Source: Phycisphaerae bacterium
GTDB taxonomy: Bacteria; Planctomycetota; Phycisphaerae; UBA1845; Fen-1342
Length of the DNA stretch: 11,175 bases
Assembly: GCA_020058145.1 (NCBI GenBank)
Contig: JAGVEP010000179.1
Span: forward strand, 1 to 11,175
Direction of reading: 5' to 3'
Positions 5,768 to 11,175 of this stretch are shown here, in pieces; within the stretch, counting starts at the first letter, position 1, and each line of letters opens with the position of its first letter. The position numbers were made by a program, and so were the translations under genes. The notes under the pieces are model-generated. The model worked only from the letters and a program-made list of their open reading frames with translations, searched no databases and had not been told where the DNA came from.

Positions 5768-6040
5768 TTAGCGACGCAGCCAGAAGCGGCCGAACACCAG
5801 GCCGGCGCCCGCCGCGATCAATATGGACTTGAGCGGGTGCTCCCGAACGTACTGCGCGAAACTGCGTTCGACCTGCTGAACTTGGTCTTGCCCCTCCCTC
5901 GCGCAGTCAGCGGCGCCGGCGTGCAACCGCTCGACCTTCTCCTGCGCCGTTTCGCGGACGGTACGGCCCGATTTCTGATGATCTCGGGGCACCGTCCGCG
6001 CCTGCTTAGCTCCGGCGACGGGTTTATTGACGTTTACCAT
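5768..6040 (-). CDS. DUF883/YqjD-family tail-anchored membrane protein, downstream copy
   Basis: A 90-residue protein: a basic disordered N-terminus (1-28), an amphipathic alpha-helix rich in Glu, Gln and Arg (AQEKVERL, then QDQVQQVERSFAQYVREH, about 30-68), and a C-terminal glycine-bearing membrane helix PLKSILIAAGAGLVFGRFWLRR. This matches the DUF883/ElaB/YqjD plan, in which the -P...GxxxG...RR tail anchors a soluble helix to the inner membrane. E. coli YqjD and ElaB are stationary-phase proteins that associate with ribosomes; whether that applies here is unknown. GGTGAGG lies seven bases before the ATG. It shares about 60% identity over the last 59 residues with the upstream copy at 6150-6479, indicating tandem duplication. 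Confidence 0.87.
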   Translation of the reverse strand: MVNVNKPVAGAKQARTVPRDHQKSGRTVRETAQEKVERLHAGAADCAREGQDQVQQVERSFAQYVREHPLKSILIAAGAGLVFGRFWLRR

Positions 6041-6149
6041 GATCTACCTCACCTTTCACATGCTGTGTGTCGTTCTATCTCGAGACGCCTGCTCATCTGC
6101 TGCTCTGATGCCAGATCTCATCGCATGGCTTGCAAACCGACGGCAGCGG

Positions 6150-6479
6150 TCAGCGACGCATCCAGAAGCCACCGAGCAACATTCCAACGCCCGCCGCTAT
6201 TAACACGGACTTGAGCGGTTGTTGCCGGACGAACTCCTCGAAGCTGCGCTCCACTTGCTGTGCTTTGTCTCGCCCCTCTTCACAGAATTCGGAGGCGCTC
6301 GTGCGCAGTTGCTCGACCTTCTCCTGGGCCATTTCCCGGGCCAGGCCGCCGAGTTCCTGAATATCCTGCGTCACGGTCCGCGTTTTTCTGCCAAGCCGAC
6401 CGTTCGCATGTCGTTCAGATGGCGGGCGAGTAGCCTTTCCGTTTCGTTTGATTGGGACAGGTTCATTGATGGCATCCAT
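6150..6479 (-). CDS. DUF883/YqjD-family tail-anchored membrane protein, upstream copy
   Basis: A 109-residue protein with a 35-residue basic, proline-containing leader, then a long amphipathic helix (about 37-86: DIQELGGLAREMAQEKVEQL, then DKAQQVERSFEEFVRQQ). A terminal membrane helix PLKSVLIAAGVGMLLGGFWMRR ends in two arginines. The PLKS-LIAAG-G---G-FW-RR tail is shared with the gene at 5768-6040. The GxxxG-containing helix and Arg-Arg ending are diagnostic of DUF883. Compared with the downstream copy the N-terminus is 19 residues longer and unrelated, so the two may differ in partners. AAAGGA is six bases before the ATG. It starts 183 bases after the YXWGXW gene, a gap in which I see no gene and no clear terminator. 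Confidence 0.87.
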   Translation of the reverse strand: MDAINEPVPIKRNGKATRPPSERHANGRLGRKTRTVTQDIQELGGLAREMAQEKVEQLRTSASEFCEEGRDKAQQVERSFEEFVRQQPLKSVLIAAGVGMLLGGFWMRR

Positions 6480-6662
6480 GATGTTCCTTTCACAAGTTCA
6501 TGTGCGGTCTGAATTCGCATGGCCTCTTCATGATCCGATTTCACTGCGTCCCTGGGTCGGATCGCCGGACGTTTCGACTGCGATCGTGGCCGTGCCGATC
6601 CGGGAAACTCCCTTCTTCGGCTCGGCCTTCCGCGCCCCAGGCCGGGGCTCGCTTTGTGTTGT

Positions 6663-8096
6663 CTACGGTTTTCCGGGGCGCTCGCGTTTGTCCATCGACT
6701 TTCTCGGCTTGGGCTCGACCTTGGGATCTGGCTTGGGGGGCTCAGGTCTCTGCGGAGGAGCGTCGTCCTTGCCGAGCTCCGCGACTGGCTTCGCCACAAT
6801 CGGAGACCTGCGAAGTGTCACTCTAGTCGGCCCGCGTTCCTTGGGAGGTTTCTCGGCTGGCGTATCCGCCGCCGTGGTTTCCCGCTTGTGCCGCTCCTCG
6901 CGGAATATCTGGACCTCTTTTCCACGCTGCGTAAGCTTCTGTCGCTCTTCCTGGTCCAGCGGCTGAAATCGCAACCGACTGTCTTTGTTCCTGGCCAGTT
7001 GGTCAAGTGACGTGGCCACTACGAGGCTCCGGTCTCTCGACTTCACGTCGCTCGTGCTGAAGCTGATCTGGGCCGCCAGTGTGCGCCGGGGTCGGGCGTC
7101 TTCGTTGTCGCGCCGGAAGCTGAAGTTCGCCTCCACGCGGCGGCCCCACTCAGGATCCTGCCGGTTCCGCCAGCGTTGCTCCGCGTAAATCGGGTCGTAG
7201 CCCCGTTGGCCGGAGTGGAACGAAAACGAAGCGTAGAACCCGGCGTCGTGGTAGTTGGCAGCGTAGTAGTCACCGAAGTAGTAGTGGTGGTAGCGCGGTC
7301 GCAAGAAGAGATGGTCGCTGAACACCGCCAGATCGATTACGGTCACAGGCGAGTAGTGGAAGTGTGGCCGCGTGTATACGCCCGCAGCGAAATAGACCGG
7401 GGCGAACAGCACCCCACGACGGTCGACCGAGTAATCCCAGTAGCCATCGACGAAAACGTAACCGCGCGGTGCCCAGACGTAATGGGCCGGGGTCCAATCC
7501 CAATCCGTCCGCACGGTCACCCAGTAACCGGGCCGCCAGGCGTAGCGGCCCTGATGCCAAACCCAGGAGCCGGGTATCCAACTGTGGTCCGCCGAGGGCG
7601 AGGGCAGGTTGGGGCCGACTTCGACCGTCTCAGGCGGCTCGGGCAGGTATTCAATCTCGCGCGCCTCGGAATCGGCCCAGTACCCGGGCGTCCACTGAAA
7701 ACCGCGCGCCGCTCGCCCCCAATACCCGGAGACCCACTCGCGCCCCGGCGGCAGGGCACGCCACACGCCGCTGACCCACAGGAAATCGTCTCGCTCGTCA
7801 TCCCAGGCCCAGTAGCCGGGAATCCAGTCGACGTTCGTCCCCGCCGGCCGCTGTTCGGGCGGCAACTCCTCGATGGACTCCGGCGGCGCTTTGCTCACGA
7901 CGATGCCCGACTCGGGATCGAAAGTCACGGTTTCAGCAAAGGCCTCATGCACCGGCCCGCGCGTGAGCACTTCCACCCCTTCCTCGACGTCCTTGCGGCT
8001 GTCCTGTGCGGCAATAGCCTTGCCCCAGCCGAATCCTGTGCCAATGGTCACGAATGCCGTGACCACGCACAATTGGAAGACATGGCGTACGTTCAT
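6663..8096 (-). CDS. Exported YXWGXW-repeat protein with coiled-coil and proline-rich tail
   Basis: A 477-residue protein. An N-terminal signal peptide (hydrophobic about 8-22, cleavage likely after AIAA at 30) leads to an acidic spacer, then a WXXGXW/YXWGXW-type repeat array at 91-221. Repeats are WIPGYWAW (91), WVSGVWRA (107), WVSGYWGR (121), WTPGYWAD (135), WIPGSWVW (173), WRPGYWVT (187), WTPAHYVW (201) and VFVDGYWDY (214). A second aromatic and histidine-rich zone follows at 230-300 (YTRPHFHYSP, YHHYYFGDYYAANYHD). Residues about 362-405 form a charged helix or coiled coil, and the last 65 residues are rich in Pro, Lys and Arg. YXWGXW proteins are exported and thought to act in the envelope; their biochemistry is not established. 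The GGAG ribosome site overlaps the stop of the response regulator gene 10 bases upstream, so the two are coupled. Confidence 0.9.
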   Translation of the reverse strand: MNVRHVFQLCVVTAFVTIGTGFGWGKAIAAQDSRKDVEEGVEVLTRGPVHEAFAETVTFDPESGIVVSKAPPESIEELPPEQRPAGTNVDWIPGYWAWDDERDDFLWVSGVWRALPPGREWVSGYWGRAARGFQWTPGYWADSEAREIEYLPEPPETVEVGPNLPSPSADHSWIPGSWVWHQGRYAWRPGYWVTVRTDWDWTPAHYVWAPRGYVFVDGYWDYSVDRRGVLFAPVYFAAGVYTRPHFHYSPVTVIDLAVFSDHLFLRPRYHHYYFGDYYAANYHDAGFYASFSFHSGQRGYDPIYAEQRWRNRQDPEWGRRVEANFSFRRDNEDARPRRTLAAQISFSTSDVKSRDRSLVVATSLDQLARNKDSRLRFQPLDQEERQKLTQRGKEVQIFREERHKRETTAADTPAEKPPKERGPTRVTLRRSPIVAKPVAELGKDDAPPQRPEPPKPDPKVEPKPRKSMDKRERPGKP

Positions 8097-8106
8097 GATC
8101 TGTCTC

Positions 8107-8553
8107 CTACGCAGTGCGTCGTTTCACCGCCGCCAGCGGCGACGGACTCACGTCGCCGTTGCGCGCCAGGTTCTCGAGCACTTGGGCCACTTCGGCCAGC
8201 CGAAATGGCTTCGCGAAGACTGTGGCCGCGCCCAAGTCGCGGAGCTTCGCCTCGCTGTAGTTGCCGAGGTATCCACTCATAAAGCAGCAGCGAATCTGCG
8301 GGGTAATTTTTCGGAGTGCCGCCAACGTCTGGGGGCCGTCGAGGCCCGGCATGCGCACGTCCAGCAGGACCACGTCGATGGTCTCGCAGTGGTGGCGGTA
8401 CAGTTCCAGCGCTTCCTGGCCGTCGGCCGCCAGCCAGACGGAGAACCCCTCCTGCTGCAGCTTGTCGTTCAGCACGTCGCGCACGTCCGCCTCATCATCG
8501 GCGACGAGCACGCCGTGCTGCCGTGGACTTGTGTGGAGCACTGCCGGTGACAT
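8107..8553 (-). CDS. Single-domain (receiver-only) response regulator
   Basis: A 148-residue protein consisting of a CheY-like receiver domain (about 13-130) and a short tail with no output domain. Landmarks are the acidic pair D19-D20 (LVADDEADV), the phospho-acceptor D65 in VVLLDVRMPGLDG, a serine at 93 in the FMSGY switch position, and K115 in FAKPF. All key residues are present, so it should be phosphorylatable. No histidine kinase lies in the window, and it must be controlled by an unlinked kinase. Without a DNA-binding domain, it would act through protein contact or as a phosphate sink. The ATG at 8553 has GGAG upstream inside the end of the broken receiver gene. Its stop TAG is embedded in the ribosome site of the following YXWGXW gene. 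It is the only regulator in the segment. Confidence 0.92.
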   Translation of the reverse strand: MSPAVLHTSPRQHGVLVADDEADVRDVLNDKLQQEGFSVWLAADGQEALELYRHHCETIDVVLLDVRMPGLDGPQTLAALRKITPQIRCCFMSGYLGNYSEAKLRDLGAATVFAKPFRLAEVAQVLENLARNGDVSPSPLAAVKRRTA

Positions 8554-8554
8554 C

Positions 8555-9050
8555 TTAGAGTCTCCGTTCGTGGGACTGATCCCCTGGCCCCGCCAAGACC
8601 GCGACGCACCGCGTCGGCCGCGAGGGCAAGTGCACGTGCAATCGGGCGCGTGGCTTTCTCGCGCCTGTGACGAGCAACATGACGCCGAATGCGTGGCACA
8701 CGTTTTCGAGCACGCTGCTGGCGCACGGCGCGATGAGCAGGATCGGGACGTGGGCCGTGGCGGGGTCGCGCCGCAGTTGAATGAGCACGTAACGCACGTC
8801 CACCCCCGCGACGATGTGATCCGAGAACAACCAGGTCAGGCGGGTCGCGGTGGGCCGCCGCCAACGCGTCCATCCCGTCGTCGGCTGTAAGAACCTCAAA
8901 TCCGGCCTGCCGCAGCCGCCCGCCCGCCCAGCGCTGGACGCGCTGGTCCTTCGCGACGACGAGGGCGAACCCCGCGGAACCTCCGGACCGAACGGTCGGG
9001 GAGCGGGGACTTGGCGCAGCGTTATCCGGCGTGTGCCATGCCATCGTCAT
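8555..9050 (-). pseudogene. Receiver-domain protein gene interrupted by a single-base frameshift
   Basis: From ATG 9050 (GAGGAG eight bases upstream) the frame reads a serine/proline-rich leader and then a receiver start, FALVVAKDQRVQRWAGGRLRQAGFEVLTADDGMDALAAAHRDPPDLVV. After codon 75 (about position 8825) the receiver continues in the next frame as SDHIVAGVDVRYVLIQLRRDPATAHVPILLIAP and on to a TAA at 8555, just ahead of the intact regulator. The 496-base total is one more than a multiple of three, so removing one base near 8825 restores a single 164-residue protein. The acidic pair is altered (VAKDQ) and the conserved lysine region is unclear (TGARKP), so it may have been degenerate before the frameshift. 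A sequencing or assembly error, or programmed frameshifting, would give the same picture. Confidence 0.75.
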
Positions 9051-9232
9051 GTCGATGCTCCTCACGTTCTTCACCAAAGCTGGACGCAGTTCGCGACTCA
9101 GCAGCCGAGTTCATGATTTCCATCTCAACAGCGCCACTGTTGCTTCCTGCGGTACCAACCCTGGGACCACAAACGGGTCCACCGCCGAGCCTGGTCCTGG
9201 CGCCGTCCATCGCACTCCCATGCCCAGGGGGG

Positions 9233-9290
9233 AAGGACCTCCGGGAGCCGGTTGGCTCCCTAAGCCGGGAGTCCCGGAGGCCTTGTCCTG
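9233..9290 (-). terminator. Strong compound hairpin after the PRC-barrel gene
   Basis: Positions 9238-9246 (CCTCCGGGA) and 9272-9280 (TCCCGGAGG) pair perfectly over 9 bp, with outer AGGAC/GTCCT arms adding about 5 bp around a small bulge. Inside, GGGAGCC (9243-9249) also pairs with GGCTCCC (9254-9260) across a GGTT loop, so two partly exclusive structures exist. It begins about 20 bases after the stop of the 9313-10524 gene. On the minus strand it is followed by a C-rich tract, not a T tract, so classic intrinsic termination is doubtful. A Rho-dependent end, a processing or stabilising hairpin, or a regulatory leader for the genes downstream are alternatives. Confidence 0.5.
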
Positions 9291-9312
9291 GTGCTCACTG
9301 TGAAGCCTTGCC

Positions 9313-10524
9313 TTACGGATTGTCCGCGCCACCCTCCATCGGTCCGTCCCAGTACGGCTGGATGCCGTAGTACACGTATGTCTCCGTCGCCCAGCGCCGA
9401 TCAACCAGGTTGGGCCAGTTGTCCTTGCTGAAGCTGACGGTGTCCGTGAGCTGTTCCTTGTCGGCGCTCAACACGAAGTGCTGGGCGTCGCTGTTGAGAC
9501 TGAGGGCGTTCCAGGGGATCGCAAAGAGCTTGTCGCGGAACGATAGGATGCCGTACAGAACCCGGCCACTATCGGGATCGATGGCCAGATCGCTGAGCTT
9601 GCCGACATCGTCGGTCTGCGTGCTGCGAACCTTCTTGCCGCATAGATCGCTGGTCTTCTGCCAGGCCGTTGCGCGCAGGTTCCAGCGGTCGCGGTAGTTG
9701 TCGGGTGTCCCACCGCTGCTGTCGGCCGCCAATTGCACGCCGCCGGTTTGCGACAGCCAGTACGGCGTTTGGTCGTAGTATTTATAGGTGGTCGTCCCGA
9801 ACTGCTCGTCCGCAAAATTCGGCCAGCGGTCCTTGGCAAACCCAGGGGCGTTCGTCAAACGGTCCTTCTCAACGTTCAGGACGAACGCCTTGCGGTCGCC
9901 CGAGAGTCGCATAGATGGCCACGGAATGGCAAACAGCTTGTCGCCCATCCCAAGCAGGCCGCCGAACGACAGCACGCCATAGAGGATGCGCCCGGAATTG
10001 GCATCGGCGACAACGTCCTCAATCTGGCCCAGGTCCTCGCCGGCGGCATTGGTTACTTTCTTGCCCTTGAGGTCGGTGGCTTTCTGCCAGCGCCGCGCCA
10101 TGGCGAAGTCAGCGCTGTTGGTTGCGCTGCCGCTCGGCACCAGACCGATGAACCTCAGCGTGTCCATGTCGCGCTCGCTGATGACCTTTCCGCTCTGCGT
10201 GTTCACGGTCGCTTCGACGAGGCGATTGTCCCCGACGAGGAGCGTCACCACGCAAACCGCGTCGGTGTCGGCGCCACGACAGCATTCGGCCCGTACCGCG
10301 CGTCCCTTGCAGTGCTTTTCGGCCGCGCTGATGCTGTCGGCGAGCGAGTGCTTGGCGTTCTTGACCAGCGCTGCAACCTGCGGCGTGGTCATACTGGACG
10401 CCGTGCCGCTCTGGGTGGTCTCGCGGCCGCGGTCGCTGGGCTTGTTCGATTGCGCGAGCGCCAGCCCGCCGAGCCCCAGCGCAGCGGCGGTCGCCGTCGC
10501 TACGATGCTCCAGTGTCTGATCAT
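9313..10524 (-). CDS. Exported protein with PepSY-like domain and two PRC-barrel domains
   Basis: A 403-residue protein. The signal peptide spans 1-24 (cleavage after LALA). A PepSY-like region lies at about 46-118, including an extra Cys-rich insert (HCKGRAVRAECCRGADTDAVCVV). Two PRC-barrel domains follow at about 146-239 (DLKGKKVTNAAGEDLGQIEDVVAD, SGRILYGVLSFGG, KLFAIPW) and 287-378 (DLCGKKVRSTQTDDVGKLSDLAID, SGRVLYGILSF, KLFAIPW). Each ends in a similar NAPGFAKDRWPNF/DTVSFSKDNWPNL and YYxxxPYW unit, so the protein contains an internal tandem duplication. PRC-barrel proteins bind partners or ligands; exported ones are common in stress-linked clusters. The start at 10524 is chosen because GAGGAG lies eight bases ahead; ATG 10539 lacks a ribosome site. 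The four N-terminal cysteines may form disulfides or bind metal. Confidence 0.9.
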   Translation of the reverse strand: MIRHWSIVATATAAALGLGGLALAQSNKPSDRGRETTQSGTASSMTTPQVAALVKNAKHSLADSISAAEKHCKGRAVRAECCRGADTDAVCVVTLLVGDNRLVEATVNTQSGKVISERDMDTLRFIGLVPSGSATNSADFAMARRWQKATDLKGKKVTNAAGEDLGQIEDVVADANSGRILYGVLSFGGLLGMGDKLFAIPWPSMRLSGDRKAFVLNVEKDRLTNAPGFAKDRWPNFADEQFGTTTYKYYDQTPYWLSQTGGVQLAADSSGGTPDNYRDRWNLRATAWQKTSDLCGKKVRSTQTDDVGKLSDLAIDPDSGRVLYGILSFRDKLFAIPWNALSLNSDAQHFVLSADKEQLTDTVSFSKDNWPNLVDRRWATETYVYYGIQPYWDGPMEGGADNP

Positions 10525-10564
10525 TACGTTGCTCCTCATTGTGTTGGTCCTTCGGCCGTCCGTG

Positions 10565-10583
10565 GCACGGCAACGTGCCGTGC
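10565..10583 (-). other. Perfect short hairpin between the DUF2294 and PRC-barrel genes
   Basis: GCACGGCA (10565-10572) and TGCCGTGC (10576-10583) are an exact 8-bp inverted repeat around a 3-nt loop. It lies in the 74-base gap between two co-directional genes, about 40 bases upstream of the PRC-barrel start. No T tract follows on either strand. It may be a weak terminator or attenuator, a regulator-binding palindrome, or an RNA stability element; nothing in the sequence decides between these. Confidence 0.4.
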
Positions 10584-10598
10584 GTTCACGCGCCTCGT

Positions 10599-11027
10599 TT
10601 ACATCAGTCGCTTCTGCTCACCGGGTCCGCTCGCGTTCCAGGTTTCCGCGGGAATGCTGCGGGCGAGCAGATACACGTGTACCACGGTGCCGGTCGTGAA
10701 CACCGCCACCACCGTTCCCGTGGCCAGCTCGACTTCCGCGGCCGCCTCATGCACCTCCACGCCGGTGATGCGCTTGATCTCCTGCCGCAGCGCGTCGGAG
10801 GCGCTGGCAAACAGTTCCCGGTGAAACTCCTGCACCTGAGCGGCGCCGGCCGGGCTCTTAGCCAGGACCTTCTCGGCCGGCGACAAGGCCCCGTGCACCG
10901 TGACCACGAGCGTGCCTTCGCTCTGGACCACGGTTACCGACTTGGGCACGACGCCCGTCCGCTGCTGCTCAAAAACGCCGGCCGCCTGGGCGATCTGCTG
11001 GGCCATGGTTGCGTGGGGCTTGTCCAT
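10599..11027 (-). CDS. DUF2294 / MpsC-like protein
   Basis: A 142-residue soluble protein. Residues about 9-115 match the DUF2294 (MpsC) plan: an N-terminal helix (QQIAQAAGVFEQQRTGVVP) and the beta unit KSVTVVQSEGTLVVTVHGALSPAEKVLAKSPAGAAQV. A helix EFHRELFASASDALRQEIKRITGVEV follows, then a final sheet AAAEVELATGTVVAVFTT. The GxLSPAEKxLA motif and ITGVxV are typical. In Staphylococcus, DUF2294 corresponds to the C part of the Mps membrane-potential/bicarbonate-linked system, but no MpsA or MpsB lies in this window, so that role should not be assumed. The about 25-residue C-terminal tail after VHVYLLA is longer than usual. AAGGA is eight bases before the ATG. It is the first gene after an intrinsic terminator and so probably heads the segment's first transcription unit. 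Confidence 0.87.
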   Translation of the reverse strand: MDKPHATMAQQIAQAAGVFEQQRTGVVPKSVTVVQSEGTLVVTVHGALSPAEKVLAKSPAGAAQVQEFHRELFASASDALRQEIKRITGVEVHEAAAEVELATGTVVAVFTTGTVVHVYLLARSIPAETWNASGPGEQKRLM

Positions 11028-11040
11028 CGGGTTCGTCCTT

Positions 11041-11059
11041 CGCGGTCGCGACGACCGCG
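11041..11059 (-). promoter_or_regulatory. Hairpin abutting the ribosome-binding site of the DUF2294 gene
   Basis: CGCGGTCG (11041-11048) and CGACCGCG (11052-11059) form a perfect 8-bp stem with a 3-nt loop. It ends immediately next to AAGGA (11040-11036), the ribosome site for the gene starting at 11027. Folding would place a stable stem flush against the ribosome site, which could tune initiation. A regulator-binding palindrome in the DNA is equally possible. Confidence 0.4.
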
Positions 11060-11069
11060 CCGCGGCACG

Positions 11070-11131
11070 TCAGAAAAACAAAAAAAGCCGACGTGGTCGA
11101 ACACCCGGAGGTACTCGATCACGTCGGCTTA
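11070..11131 (-). terminator. Intrinsic terminator of the off-window upstream gene
   Basis: On the minus strand AGCCGACGTGATCGA (from 11129) and TCGACCACGTCGGCT (to 11086) pair over 15 bp with one G-U wobble and a 14-nt loop, followed directly by TTTTTTTGTTTTT. This is a textbook Rho-independent terminator for leftward transcription coming from beyond the right edge. It marks the boundary between an unseen gene and the segment described here. One minus-strand frame from the edge ends in TAA at 11131-11129, at the foot of the stem, and might be the end of that gene, but only about 14 codons are visible. Confidence 0.85.
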
Positions 11132-11146
11132 CTCATTAGCGGGCCA

Positions 11147-11161
11147 CCCGGCACGGCCGGG
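11147..11161 (-). repeat. Small GC hairpin upstream of the terminator
   Basis: CCCGGC (11147-11152), loop ACG, and GCCGGG (11156-11161) form a perfect 6-bp inverted repeat between the window edge and the intrinsic terminator. It may lie in the tail of the unseen upstream gene or in its 3' untranslated region. No function is evident. Confidence 0.3.
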
Positions 11162-11175
11162 CTGCCCCTTATTTA

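Noticed and set aside
6480..6662. Gap between the YXWGXW and DUF883 genes
   Set aside because: Examined on both strands; apart from the DUF883 ribosome site it shows no supported gene, clear terminator or repeat.
9051..9232. Possible small gene in the gap upstream of the frameshifted receiver
   Set aside because: Minus-strand frames here are glycine/arginine-rich with no ribosome site, and I see no promoter that I would defend.
10560..10600. Possible sigma-54 type promoter around TGGCAC (10563-10568)
   Set aside because: No TTGC element occurs at the required spacing on the right strand; the string is part of a short inverted repeat.
10934..11122. 62-codon minus-strand frame beginning inside the terminator
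   Set aside because: Its first residues are simply the terminator stem and U tract translated, and the remainder overlaps the DUF2294 gene out of frame.

Overview
The window is about 11.2 kb of GC-rich bacterial chromosome. Every gene I can support lies on the minus strand, so transcription runs from the right edge to the left. Shine-Dalgarno sites of the AAGGA/GGAG type precede most starts. I see no plasmid, phage, transposase, CRISPR, tRNA or rRNA signature. The gene families, the GC-rich codon use and the AI-2E fusion architecture suggest an uncultured Planctomycetota or a similar environmental Gram-negative lineage. That assignment is inference and is not settled by a marker gene. Three lipoproteins and several signal peptides support a diderm envelope.

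Layout from upstream (right) to downstream (left). At 11.13-11.09 kb an intrinsic terminator ends an off-window transcription unit. It is followed by a DUF2294/MpsC-like gene (10.6-11.0 kb) and an exported PepSY plus double PRC-barrel protein (9.3-10.5 kb). After a structured hairpin comes a receiver-domain gene broken by a single-base frameshift (8.56-9.05 kb), then an intact single-domain response regulator (8.1-8.55 kb), whose stop codon overlaps the ribosome site of a long YXWGXW-repeat protein (6.66-8.1 kb). Next is a YqjD/YqjD/YqjE/YqjK-like membrane cassette (4.7-6.5 kb) with a duplicated DUF883 protein. A 47-codon membrane peptide gene (4.5 kb), a 630-residue AI-2E permease fused to a cobalamin-binding-like domain, a DUF3185 protein and a DUF3309 peptide follow. 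A second copy of the membrane peptide gene is at 1.8-1.94 kb. Last come two tandem paralogous lipoproteins, an Lmo0937-like peptide and a third lipoprotein, closed by a GC-rich hairpin at the left edge.

The common theme is the cell envelope: small hydrophobic peptides (Lmo0937, DUF3309, DUF3185, a duplicated new-looking peptide), membrane-anchored stress proteins (DUF883, DUF1469), lipoproteins, and exported PRC-barrel and YXWGXW proteins, with one receiver-only regulator. In other bacteria many of these families are linked to stationary-phase or osmotic/envelope stress, so I read the region as an envelope-stress island. It was built partly by local duplication (three paralogous pairs) and carries gene debris: a frameshifted receiver, a 21-codon bacterioferritin-like N-terminus and a 20-codon C-terminal scrap. 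Most of the very small genes fall below the usual length cut-off of gene callers.
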